A DNA stretch of 64,000 nt from CAVUCH01 sp963697705 (GTDB lineage Bacteria > Acidobacteriota > Vicinamibacteria > Vicinamibacterales > JAENWD01): positions 1,488,001 through 1,552,000 of the forward strand of contig CAVOPA010000017.1 of the NCBI GenBank assembly GCA_963697705.1. The letters run 5' to 3'. A program made the position numbers and the translations under genes. Positions 37,910-46,443 of this stretch are shown here, in pieces; positions within the stretch are counted from its first letter, which is position 1, and the number at the start of each line of letters is the position of its first letter. Under the pieces are notes generated by a model. That model saw only the letters and a list, made by a program, of their open reading frames with translations. It was not told the DNA's origin and searched no databases.

Positions 37910-38146
37910 TTCGCGCGTCTGGAGCGCGGCCTGGATGTGGCTGGCGGGGGGAGAGCGCCGGCGAGGTGGTCGCGTCCGGGCCGATCCTGTCGTCGACCGC
38001 TCCCGGTGCCGCCTGCTCGCCGCACCTCCCGTGACCTTCGAAGACTCGTAATCGATCGTCGCCGGAGACGAATAGCCGAAGAGCAGTCATCTATCCGCGT
38101 GCCGCTGATCATCCGCTGAGACGGATCGTCCGACTGGACGAGCCTG
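37910..38146. other. Spacer before foreign-looking enolase-superfamily gene
   Basis: No gene seen. Base composition shifts to a more extreme high-GC pattern near its right end. Confidence 0.35.
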
Positions 38147-39444
38147 ATGGGCACGATGATAACGGCCGTCGACGTGCACGACGTCCGCTTCCCCACCGCC
38201 GCGGCCGGCGACGGCTCGGACGCGATCAACCGCGGCGACTACTCGGCCACCTACGTGGAGCTGCGCACCGACGACGGGCCGACCGGCGCCGGCCTCACCT
38301 TCACCAACGGCCGCGGCAACGAGATCACCTGCGCCGCCGTCCGGGCGCTGGCCCACCACGTCGGTCGGCCGGACGCTCGAGGAGATCGTCGACCGAGCCG
38401 GTCGCGTTCTGGCGCTCGCTCACCGCCGACGTGCAGCTGCGCTGGCTCGGCCCGGAGAAGGGCGTCATCCACATGGCCGCCGGGCGCGCTGGTCAACGCG
38501 GTGTGGGACCTGCGGGCCAAGCTGGCCGGCAAGCCGATGTGGCGGCTGCTGGCCGAGATGCCCGACCGAGGAGCTGGTCGCCTGCATCGACTTCCACCAC
38601 ATCAGCGACGCGCTCACCCCGGACGAGGCGCCACGCGTGCTGGAGAAGGGACGCTCGGACTGACGGAGCGGCTCGCCGCGCTCGAGCGCGACGGCTTCCC
38701 GTCGTACACCACCTCGGTCGGCTGGCTCGGCTACCCCGACGACAAGGTCCGCGCGCTGACCCGGGAGGCGTACGCCGACGGCTGGCGCGCGATGAAGATG
38801 AAGGTCGGCGGCCCGATCGACGACGACGTGCGCCGGGCCGGCATCATCCGCGCGGAGATCGGCCCGGACGCGCTGCTGATGATGGACGCCAACCAGGTGT
38901 GGGACGTCGACGAGGCGATCGCCAACATGGCGCGGCTGGCCGCGGTCCGACCCGTACTGGATCGAGGAGCCGACCCACGCCGACGACGTGCTCGGCCACG
39001 CCCGCATCGCCCGGCGCGGTGCGCACCGATGCCGGGTCGCCACCGGCGAGGTCGCCGCCAACCGGGTCATCTTCAAGCAGCTGCTGCAGGCCGACGCGAT
39101 CGGCGTGTGCCAGGTCGACGCGTGCCGGGTCGGCGGGGTCAACGAGGTGCTCGTCGATGCTGCTGATGGCGGCCAAGTTCGGCGTGCCGGTCTGCCCGCA
39201 CGCCGGCGGGGTCGGGCCTGTGCGAGTACGTCCAGCACCTGGCGATCTTCGACTACCTGCGGGTCGGCACGTCGCTGGACGGCCGGATGGTCGAGTACGT
39301 GGACCACCTGCACGAGCACTTCGTCGACCCGGTCGCGTGCGCGACGGCCGCTACCTGCTGCCGACCGCGCCCGGCTACAGCGTCACGATGAAGCCGGAGT
39401 CGATCGCCGAGTTCTCCTTCCCGGACGGCCCGGCATGGCGGTGA
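38147..39444 (+). pseudogene. L-fuconate dehydratase (enolase superfamily), heavily frameshifted
   Basis: Frames combine to TAVDVHDVRFPT, YSATYVELRTDDGPTGAGLT, NGRGNEI, VQLRWLGPEKGVIHMAAG, AVWDLRAKLAGKPMWRLLAE, ACIDFHHISDALTPDEA, FPSYTTSVGWLGYPDDKVRA, GWRAMKMKVGGPIDDDVRRA, GPDALLMMDANQVWDVDEAI, TGEVAANRVIFKQLLQADAI, GVPVCPHAGGVG and GYSVTMKPESIAEFSFPDGP. That is the full order of an L-fuconate dehydratase: KxK catalytic base, metal ligands in MDANQ and downstream, His in CPHAGG. At least seven indels occur in 1.3 kb. Codon third positions are almost all G or C, as in actinobacterial genes and unlike neighbours. The reaction would be L-fuconate to 2-keto-3-deoxy-L-fuconate, but this copy cannot work. 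Confidence 0.75.
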
Positions 39445-39603
39445 CGGCCGGACCCGGCGTCGCGATAGGCCCGGCCGAGAGGTTCAGGAACTCGTAGGAG
39501 AATCAGGTTAGCGTCGGTCCGCCGGAGCAGACTCCTTAACACTCCGCCGTCACTCCGGGGAGTGGTGCCCTCGGCCCGGCCACCGCCGCCCATATAATCG
39601 AGG

Positions 39604-40144
39604 ATGGTTTGGCCCTAACCCCGGCACCCGCCTCGGCCCGTACGAAATCCTCTCTGCCCTTGGGGCCGGCGGGATGGGTGTAGTGTATCGGGCGCGCGAT
39701 ACGAAGCTGCATCGCGACGTCGCGATCAAAGTGCTGCCCGATCTGGTCGCGAACGATGCCCAAAGGCTTACACGGTTCACACGCGAAGCGCAGATCCTGG
39801 CGTCGCTAAACCACCCGAACATCGCCCACATCCACGGCCTTGAAGAATCCAGCGGGGTGCGCGCTCTCGTCATGGAGCTGGTCGTGGGTGAGGATCTCTC
39901 CCAGCGAATCGTCCGCGGTGCCATCCCGCTCGACGAAGCGTTGCCGATCGCGAAACAAATCGCCGAGGCGCTTCAAGCGGCGCACGAGCAGGGGATCATC
40001 CATCGCGATCTGAAGCCCGCGAACATCAAAGTCCGGCCGGACGGTACTGTGAAGTCCTGGACTTCGGTCTCGCCAAAGCTATGGAGCCGGCCGGCAGCGC
40101 ACCTGATGTCTCGCCGTCGCCGACGATCACGACCGCGGCGATGA
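39604..40144 (+). pseudogene. N-terminal kinase-domain fragment of a Ser/Thr kinase
   Basis: After an early slip (the first ATG reads into a stop after four codons), the frame gives PGTRLGPYEILSALGAGGMG, VAIKVLPDLVANDAQRLTRF, LVMELVVGEDLSQRIVRGAI and IIHRDLKPANIKVRPDGTVK. After one more frameshift at about 40053 it gives VLDFGLAKAMEPAGS ... SPTITTAAMT and a stop at 40144. That stops just before the APE motif and the activation segment. Catalytic Lys, HRD and DFG are all present, but the C-lobe, membrane helix and sensor domain are gone. Confidence 0.7.
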
Positions 40145-40453
40145 CGTGATCCCTGAAATGCACGCAGCTGCACTTAACAGCTTGGGCGGGCCGACGTAAA
40201 CGGTGGCGGGTGACTGGCACTACAATCCCCCGCCATGGAGGATTCCCCGACCACCCTCTGGACCCTACGTCGGGGACCTCAGTCCCTTGCGCAAGCTGAA
40301 CAATAGGCGTAGTCTCCGCGCCGGAGCCGCTGTTCGACGTGTCGGCAAGGTTGCCGGCGGCGTCTGCTGCGATTGACCTTCCCTGTCCCCATCGTTCTGT
40401 ACAGTCCAGCGGTGTTGTCGATGCGCAAAGAACCCGCACGCCAGGAGACCTCT
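40145..40453. other. Intergenic stretch
   Basis: No gene. It should contain the promoter of the SH3-domain gene. Confidence 0.4.
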
Positions 40454-41006
40454 ATGCGACGCCTTGCCCTCGCGTTCTGTAGCGTACTGTTCGTCGTGAC
40501 GGCGGCGTCGGCGCAGACCGCCACGGTGGTGACCACCGCTCCCGATTTACCTCGCCCCAAATCCCGCGGACGGTCAGGCACCACTGCGGGTGCTGGAAGC
40601 TGGGGCCGTGCTGAAGGTGGTCGGGAGCCAGCCAGGCTGGCAGCAGGTGGAGTTTCAGGATCCGGAATGGGGCGTGCGGACAGGGTGGGTGAAGGCCGAC
40701 CTGATTGCGGTTGTGCGGCGGCCGCTCGGCGGCTCCCAGACTCCGACGAGCACCACCAGACCGCCGCTCCCGGCCCCTCCGCCCCCGCCGACACCCGTAC
40801 CAACCAAACCTCGAGTCGGAGAAAAACTCAAGGACGTCAAGATCCGCGGCTACGTCACCAGCGTCACGTCACCGACCGAGTTCGAGATTGAGGACTACCG
40901 CATCACCAAAGACCAGGCATTCGTCCTCGAATTCGAGAACGCGTCGCCCGAGCGGCTCTGGGTCCCCGTACGCGCACCCACATCGTGGACAGGCACGCAC
41001 ATGTAG
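40454..41006 (+). pseudogene. Exported bacterial SH3-domain protein, frameshifted and truncated
   Basis: Starts at the ATG at 40454 (AGGAGA upstream) with signal peptide MRRLALAFCSVLFVVTAASA. The first frame is lost near 40555. The next frame carries an SH3b domain (LEAGAVLKVVGSQPGWQQVE, WGVRTGWVKADLI), a Pro/Thr linker and KDVKIRGYVTSVTSPTEFEI, EDYRITKDQAFVLEFENASP. This last domain (RGYVTxVTSPTxFEIxDYRIT) is a recurrent acidobacterial one and normally continues well beyond this point. Here it ends in unrelated residues at 41006, where the antisense zinc-ribbon ORF begins its shared tail. One frameshift and a 3' truncation. Confidence 0.55.
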
Positions 41007-41111
41007 GTAGTACGTAGTGGTCGCGGTCCGGACTGTGCGTCGGGCGATGTAGCGCAACATGGTGTCGCACCGGGGGCACGCCTTGTCGGGGGGTTGCGAC
41101 ATGAGCGGCAT
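40869..41111 (-). CDS. Small zinc-ribbon ORF (3' end fused to antisense of SH3 gene)
   Basis: 80 residues. KACPRCDTMLRYIARRTVRT then YYLHVRACPRCGCAYG gives two CPRC knuckles, a credible zinc ribbon. From about residue 50 the frame is simply the antisense of the SH3-domain gene, so the true 3' end has been replaced at a junction near 40970. It is the last of three minus-strand small ORFs following response-regulator copy B. Confidence 0.4.
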   Translation of the reverse strand: MPLMSQPPDKACPRCDTMLRYIARRTVRTATTTYYLHVRACPRCGCAYGDPEPLGRRVLEFEDECLVFGDAVVLNLELGR

Positions 41112-41154
41112 TCAGATCAGCGTTCAACCGGTGCATGCAGCGGAGCGTTGACGG

Positions 41155-41463
41155 CTACTCATGACCGACGGAGAGGGTGCCGTGAGCGGCAGCGCATCCC
41201 CGGCGGCCCGCGCCACATCCGTCCGAGTGGGAGCGGGTCTTCACGGCCATCGGGGGGCGGTGGAAATCCGTGAGGTACCAGCCGCCGCACGTCAGCGCAC
41301 GTTCTACATCAGCCTCTTCGAGAAGCGCATCCAGCACCGTGGCCACGGTCAGCCAGCGTTCGCCCTTCGGTTCACGGACGTGCACGACGTAGTACCTGTC
41401 GGTGCGAACGATATCGATGACGGCTCGTGCATCACCCCGGCGGAAAACCCACTGGACGATCAT
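41155..41463 (-). CDS. Small hypothetical protein
   Basis: 102 residues. The first two thirds look coding (MIVQWVFRRGDARAVIDIVR, TDRYYVVHVREPKGERWLTV, ATVLDALLEEADVERALTCG), a beta-rich start followed by a helix. The last third is Gly/Ala/Arg-rich and doubtful. No family recognised. It sits 43 bases before the zinc-ribbon ORF on the same strand. Confidence 0.4.
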   Translation of the reverse strand: MIVQWVFRRGDARAVIDIVRTDRYYVVHVREPKGERWLTVATVLDALLEEADVERALTCGGWYLTDFHRPPMAVKTRSHSDGCGAGRRGCAAAHGTLSVGHE

Positions 41464-41597
41464 TGCTTCAGCTATCGGGTCGGCTCACCGGCGTCTGCAC
41501 GTGAACCCACGCGCAAAAGGGTCAGCGGCCGCAATTGTCTTCGGCGGCAGAACGAGCGGTTCGCCGCTCGAGTCGTAGCCCCCGACCTGCGGCCGCA

Positions 41598-41909
41598 TCA
41601 CGACGCATTTGCGTGCAGCGAACTCGCTGCACGCACCCCTGCAGCTCGCTGCGGTGCGAGAGGGCTCCTCAGCCCCGGGGGTCTTAACACGTCACGGCGG
41701 GCTGTCGCTCGGTGCGGGCCCACCCCAGCCCCGGACAGGGCGCGCTGCATGGCCTGCTGGTGCTGTGTGAACGCCACCACGTTCGGGAACGACCGATAAC
41801 GGGTTGTCCCGTCCTCGGTAGTCACGATGAGCACGATGCCGCCGCAGGAGGCCGTCCACGTGACGAGGATGCATTCGGACGCACGTTCGAACAGCGAGAG
41901 GTTGGGCAT
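41598..41909 (-). CDS. Small hypothetical protein
   Basis: 103 residues. MPNLSLFERASECILVTWTA, SCGGIVLIVTTEDGTTRYRS and FPNVVAFTQHQQAMQRALSG look like a compact domain of three strands and one helix. After about residue 66 the frame becomes Arg/Pro-rich and lies in the diverged flank of the duplicated segment, so the end may be wrong. It follows response-regulator copy B on the same strand. Function unknown. Confidence 0.4.
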   Translation of the reverse strand: MPNLSLFERASECILVTWTASCGGIVLIVTTEDGTTRYRSFPNVVAFTQHQQAMQRALSGAGVGPHRATARRDVLRPPGLRSPLAPQRAAGVRAASSLHANAS

Positions 41910-42122
41910 GCCCCTCTATCGGCTGCACGGGCACCTCCCGTACCGGTAGCGGATGTCAGGAGTGATGCTTCAATCTCTATGGGACGCATTCCACCGAGCA
42001 CCGTGCGTGCCTTCAGGGTTCGCCAGCCACACCCGCGCGACGCAGGTACCCGTGAGGGGCCCGGCACCAACAGACGGCCATCACCTTGCGAGTGGCCTGA
42101 TTTATTGCCTTGCGGACAGCGG

Positions 42123-42500
42123 TTAGGCAGGTACTGACGTGCGGGTGAAACTCGGCTCCGACGCCGAGGGAGGCCCCAACAGTGCAGATATTGCGGCGAC
42201 GTTCGGCGGCTTCAGGACGAAGCGCGCACCGGCCTGCTCGGCGTCACGGCGGAGCACACCGTCCAGAAACGCCGAGATCGCGATGGTGAGCGTGGCGGGT
42301 GGGGCCAGCGTGATCAGGTGCAGCCCGTTGTACGCGCCCAGACGCACGTCCGCGATCAGCGCGTCGAACCGATCCTGTGCCAACGAGCGACGCCCCTCCT
42401 CGAAGCTGCCCGCCGCGACCACGTCGTGGCCGTCCTGCGTCAGCACGGCGACACAGGCGGTGAGGAACGCGGGACTATCATCGACAACGAGCACGCGCAT
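42123..42500 (-). CDS. Stand-alone receiver-domain response regulator (second of pair, copy B)
   Basis: 125 residues, the near-identical twin of the gene at 12984-13361. VVDDSPAF, ALIADVRLG and FVLKPPN carry the receiver-domain acidic pair, phospho-acceptor Asp and Lys. It differs in PPNVAAI and SFTRT. Overlaps the upstream regulator by one base (TGATG). No output domain. Confidence 0.85.
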   Translation of the reverse strand: MRVLVVDDSPAFLTACVAVLTQDGHDVVAAGSFEEGRRSLAQDRFDALIADVRLGAYNGLHLITLAPPATLTIAISAFLDGVLRRDAEQAGARFVLKPPNVAAISALLGPPSASEPSFTRTSVPA

Positions 42501-42898
42501 CACGCCTCCGCGGTCAAGAGTGGAATCACGCCGCAACAATGTCGCGACACTGCGGCGACGACGGCGTCGAGCTCGAATGGCTTGGCGAGGAACTCCGACA
42601 GCCCCAGTCGTGCCGCCGTCTGCCGCGCATCATGACGGGCGGACAGGCACACAATCGGGATGTCGCGGAACCGGATGTCGCGCCGCTGGTGCGAGCGGAA
42701 CTCGATGCCGTCCATGATCGGCATCATCAAATCCAACAGGATCACTGCCGGTACGGTACCCGCAGACGCCAACTGGTGGAGTGCGTCGCGACCGTCGCAC
42801 GCGGTTCGCACGTCGAATCCGGCACACCCAAGAAACATCGCCAGCAGCTGGCATATGTCAGGGTCGTCGTCCACCACGAGCACCGTCGGCATTGGCAT
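42500..42898 (-). CDS. Stand-alone receiver-domain response regulator (first of pair, copy B)
   Basis: 132 residues, the same sequence as the gene at 13361-13759 as far as I can read: VLVVDDDPDICQLL, VILLDLMMPIMDG, IVCLSARHD, FLAKPFELD. The upstream untranslated region is also shared except for a few bases, so both copies should be expressed alike. Followed on the same strand by the second regulator and then three small ORFs. Confidence 0.87.
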   Translation of the reverse strand: MPMPTVLVVDDDPDICQLLAMFLGCAGFDVRTACDGRDALHQLASAGTVPAVILLDLMMPIMDGIEFRSHQRRDIRFRDIPIVCLSARHDARQTAARLGLSEFLAKPFELDAVVAAVSRHCCGVIPLLTAEA

Positions 42899-43000
42899 CG
42901 CTCCATCCAGCCGAACGTTAAAAATACGGTGGCAGTATACGCCTGCGTGTGCACGGCTCACTGATCCGTTGCACACTATTTCATATGGCTGAGCTCATGC

Positions 43001-43328
43001 GAGGTAACTCGGACATACGGTCCCGATACGTTAGACCGCGAAGTCGATCGAACGATGATCTTGCGACGACGAGCAACCACGCTTCATGCCTCTCTGCATG
43101 ACCGCTCCACCGCAGTGACAATACGGCACTCGCGCTCGCCGTCGGGGTTGTCACAGCCATGGCGCTGGAACGGCGCCGTGACCGAGCCGGCATGGAAAAC
43201 GAAACCGAGCTGGTGTCCACCGAAGACCGCGGTGGCGACAAGGTGGGAGCGTTCGTGTCATTCAGGCGGCGGCGTCGAGCTCGGCGATGTCTCGAGGTAT
43301 CAGCGACAGAGCCCGACGCCGCCACGCG
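43001..43328. other. Gene-free stretch
   Basis: No supported gene between the end of the duplicated block and the stop of the alcohol dehydrogenase. Confidence 0.4.
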
Positions 43329-44340
43329 TCACTTACCCATGGTGAGCACGACGCGAAAACGCGCTTTGCCGCTGAGCATCAGCTCGTAGGCGTCTGCGAC
43401 CTCGCCCAAAGGCAATTTTTCGATCATCGGATGCACGCCGCTCAATAGACTGAATTCCAGAGTGTCTTGTGAGTCCCTCGCTGTGCCGGAGTACCAACCC
43501 GCTATCGATCGCCTACCCATGATCAATGGCATCACGTTCACCGTGATGGGATCCGGCGGTGCGGCGGGCACCAGGAGCGTACCGTCTACAGACAATCCGG
43601 CTACGAGTCCAGCGATTGCCGGAGCGTTCGGAGCAGTCGCGAGGATCACGCGCGCGCCTCCAAGTTTCTGCAATGCCGCCGCCGCATCGTCGGCACCGCC
43701 ATCGATGTAGTCGTGCGCGCCCAATTGTTTCGCCAGCGCTTCCTTGTCGCGACCCCGCCCAATCGCGACCGTCTTGAATCCCAATCGCCGCGCGTACTGA
43801 ACACCGAGATGTCCCAGCCCACCGATGCCGTGGACGGCGACGAGGTCGCCGCCTCGGGCGCCTGAATGACGCAGTGCATTGTACACCGTGACGCCGGCAC
43901 ACATGAACGGCCCGGCTTCTTCCGCCGGCAAGTCTTCGGGAATCGCGGCGAGCGCTGCTGCCGGTGCGATCAAGTACCTGAGCGTAGCCGCCATCGAAAT
44001 CAATGCCGGTCACTTTCCGGTGGATGCACATCGCAAAGTTACCGCGGCGACAGTGCTCGCACACGAAGCAATGCCCGCCGTGCCAACCCACACCAACGCG
44101 CTGTCCCTCTCTCCAATCCGTGACGCCGGCACCGAGCTTATCGATGCGTCCAGCGATTTCGTGACCCGGGACACGTGGATACTGGAGCCCGGGCCAGAGA
44201 CCGTCTTTCACGAGCACATCGCTGTGGCAAATGCCGCAGATTTCCACCTTCACCCGAACGTGCGCGGGTAAAGGTTCCGGGAGAGGGCGTTCGACGAGTT
44301 CCCAATCACCGCCGGCTTTGCTGATTTGCGCGGCTTTCAT
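43329..44340 (-). CDS. Zinc-dependent alcohol dehydrogenase, one frameshift
   Basis: Start MKAAQISKAGGDWELVERPL at 44340; an in-frame ATG at 44352 is possible. CGICHSDVLVKDG and PGHEIAGRIDKLG hold the catalytic-zinc Cys/His/Glu. GGHCFVCEHCRRGNFAMC is the structural-zinc lobe. After GGYA (about 43975) the frame shifts to YLIAPAAALAAIPEDLPAEE, VHGIGGLGHLGVQYARRLGF (NAD(P)-binding GxGxxG variant) and ends VVLTMGK at 43329. The rejoined protein of ~337 residues has normal length for the AdhP/AdhA-like medium-chain family. One indel only, so an assembly error is as likely as mutation. The upstream gene on this strand, before the IS landed, was the cyclic-nucleotide-binding gene. Confidence 0.85.
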
Positions 44341-44441
44341 CGTGATGTCCATACAAAGCTCCTGAGTCAGCTTGCGGCGGTCGGTGCGGTACCGTCGTTC
44401 GGAGCGACCTTACCCGGCGCAGATTGATCCTAAGTCGACCC

Positions 44442-45778
44442 TGACCCTCGCCAAAACTCGTCCGAGTTGATCCTGGCGCCCGTGACAGCCAGGATCGGGA
44501 CATGCTAGAGCTCTTGTTCGTTATTGGCCGTGCCGTGACGCTGGCCCTCCGCGGGCATCGAGAACTGGTGCTGGAGAATCTGGCGCTGCGACAACAGCTC
44601 ATCGTGATCAACCGGGCGACCAGCCGCCGCCACGTGCAGGGGCCCGATCGGCTGTTCTGGATCGCCCTCCGACGACTCTGGACGAACTGGCGCACGGCGC
44701 TGGTCATCGTGCGCCCCGACACCGTCGTGGGCTGGCATCGGGACTGGCTTCGTCGGCGATGGATGCGACGGTCGAGACGCCGAGCGAATGGTCGGCCACG
44801 GGTCAGTCGCGAGGTCCGCACGCTCGTCCGTGAGATGGCGACCGCCAACACGTTGTGGGGAGCGCCCCGGATCCACGGTGAGCTCCGGACGCTCGGCCTC
44901 GAGATCTCGGAGCGCACGGTGTCGCGTCTCCTGAAGCGATGCCCGCGACGGCCGTCACAGACGTGGAGGACATTCCTCCAGAATCACCTCGCGTCAGCGG
45001 CATCGATGGACTTCTTCACGGTGCCCACACTGACGGGTCGCGTGCTGTTCGTGTGCGTGCTCCTGTGCCACCATCGCCGTCGTATCGTGCATCTGAACAT
45101 CACGCCACATCCCACGGCCGAGTGGTCCGCACAGCAAGTGGTCGACGCCTTTCCGGACGACACCGCACCGCGCTGGATCCACCGAGATCGTGATCGCGTC
45201 TATGGCGCCGCGTTCGAGCGCCGCGTGGCGGGCATGGGCATCACCGAAGTCGTGTCCGCGCCAGCGAGCCCGTGGCAGAACCCGTATGTCGAGCGCGTGA
45301 TCGGCTCCATCCGCCGGGAGTGCCTGGATCATATCGTGGTCTTGCACGAGGCGCACCTGCGACACGTGCTCCGGTCCTATCTTCGGTACTACCACCGGAG
45401 CCGCACGCATCTCGGGCTCCAGAAAGACACGCCCGATCGCCGGCCCACCGCTGCGGCGTCCGGTGGACCGATCATCGTCATCCCTGAAGTCGGCGGTCTC
45501 CATCACCGCTACGAACGACGCGCCGCGTGAGCGCTCGTCGGGGTACGTGGACATTGGCTCACGCTCAGCACAGCGGTATGGCCTGGCCCTCGCATCATCG
45601 ACGACAGGCGGGAGCCAGTCCCCCCTGACCGCAAAATGGATCAGGTTGAGAATCGGAGCCGTCGATGAGTGGGTGCAGAACGACTGGGAGCGAGGACCAC
45701 TTCCAGTTCGCCAGTCCGATGGTGAATGCAGTAGGTGCGACCGTCGATTAGGCCAGGATCGACTTTTGGCGAGGGACA
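44442..45778 (+). mobile_element. Insertion sequence with rve-type transposase
   Basis: Ends read TGACCCTCGCCAAAACTCG on the left and, reversed, TGTCCCTCGCCAAAAGTCG on the right. They are imperfect terminal inverted repeats beginning TG, continuing to a shared GATCCTGG. A 3-base direct repeat CCC flanks both sides (44439-44441 and 45779-45781), fitting the short target duplications of this transposase class. Length about 1337 bases with a single gene filling most of it. The right end interrupts the cyclic-nucleotide-binding-domain gene precisely at 45778/45779. Confidence 0.75.
44502..45530 (+). CDS. DDE (rve integrase-core) transposase
   Basis: 342 residues in one frame. The N-terminus (LALRGHRELVLENLALRQQL) is the helical start common to this transposase group. 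It is followed by PRVSREVRTLVREMATANTL, WGAPRIHGELRTLGLEISER and a helix-turn-helix. The integrase core has SMDFFTVPTLTG (first Asp), IHRDRDRVYGAAFER (second Asp) and SPWQNPYVERVIGSIRRECL (Glu), the D-D-35-E pattern. The protein looks complete and the reading frame intact, so the element may still be active. IS481/IS3-like group; an exact family cannot be set by eye. Confidence 0.88.
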   Translation: MLELLFVIGRAVTLALRGHRELVLENLALRQQLIVINRATSRRHVQGPDRLFWIALRRLWTNWRTALVIVRPDTVVGWHRDWLRRRWMRRSRRRANGRPRVSREVRTLVREMATANTLWGAPRIHGELRTLGLEISERTVSRLLKRCPRRPSQTWRTFLQNHLASAASMDFFTVPTLTGRVLFVCVLLCHHRRRIVHLNITPHPTAEWSAQQVVDAFPDDTAPRWIHRDRDRVYGAAFERRVAGMGITEVVSAPASPWQNPYVERVIGSIRRECLDHIVVLHEAHLRHVLRSYLRYYHRSRTHLGLQKDTPDRRPTAAASGGPIIVIPEVGGLHHRYERRAA

Positions 45779-46224
45779 CCCTCAGGCGGAACGACGATCG
45801 CCGCCACGTCACCCACGGCCCGGGCGTCGAATACGCTCAAGTCCGGCCTTCCGGAAAGCTGACCGATCTCGGCCATGACCTCGCCCGGGACCACCTCCGT
45901 CATCTCCTCGACGGGCGCCCCGATCAGCTGCGCGAAGGCTGCCACCGGCACAGCCTGCCCCAGCCCATCGCGCGGCACGATCGCCACCCGGCCGGACAGG
46001 ATCACGTACATCCCGGGGACGGCCTCCCCTGCCTGGAACAGGAACTCCGCGGCAACGAACCGCTTCACGTCACCGAAACGGCGGACGCGGTCGATCTCGG
46101 CCTGGGAAAGCACAGGAAACATCTGGTGGAACCGCGACGCCAGGGCGGAGTTGGATGTGGCCGGCCCTGCGGGAACCGCGTTTCCCCGTGGCTCGTGCTC
46201 GCTCTGTTCGTTTTCGCTCGACAT
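45748..46224 (-). pseudogene. Cyclic-nucleotide-binding-domain protein, cut by the insertion sequence
   Basis: Start MSSENEQSEHEPRGN at 46224. FPVLSQAEIDRVRRFGDVKR, FVAAEFLFQAGEAVPGMYVI, LSGRVAIVPRDG and VMAEIGQLSGRPDLSVFDAR form a Crp-type cNMP-binding fold, with the FxxGExxxxMYxIxxG and GExxQLSGR-like blocks. The original coding sequence ends at VVPPEG, where the IS begins; the final eight residues come from the IS end. Family members often continue into a thioredoxin-reductase-like domain, which is absent. Removing the IS leaves the frame open for ~46 codons into the alcohol dehydrogenase start. Confidence 0.75.
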
Positions 46225-46443
46225 ATCAGATCCCGCGACAGGGGATTCATCCGACACCAACGTGACCTCGAGACACGCTATGCGCGCGGGGCGGGCCAGT
46301 CTAGTCTGAGCGACCGATGTGAAGGGCGTCACTGCTCTCGACGACGCTGCGCGCGAACACGCGCCGACTGTGGCAATGCGCGTCTCCTACCAACAGGTCG
46401 CGCGCTGAAGTTGGCGTACACTGAAGCGTTTTTGCTGACGGAG

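Larger units (their letters stand above)
42068..43000. repeat. Segmental duplication, copy B (response-regulator cassette)
   Basis: Second copy of the block described at 12929-13857, in the same orientation. Upstream of the genes both copies share the same AT-rich promoter-like stretch, then lose similarity abruptly after base 43000. Confidence 0.85.

Noticed and set aside
45463..46443. Long upstream extension of the ion-channel frame (would give 693 residues)
   Set aside because: It runs through the insertion sequence and antisense to the cyclic-nucleotide-binding gene; the channel has its own Met with a membrane helix at 46444.
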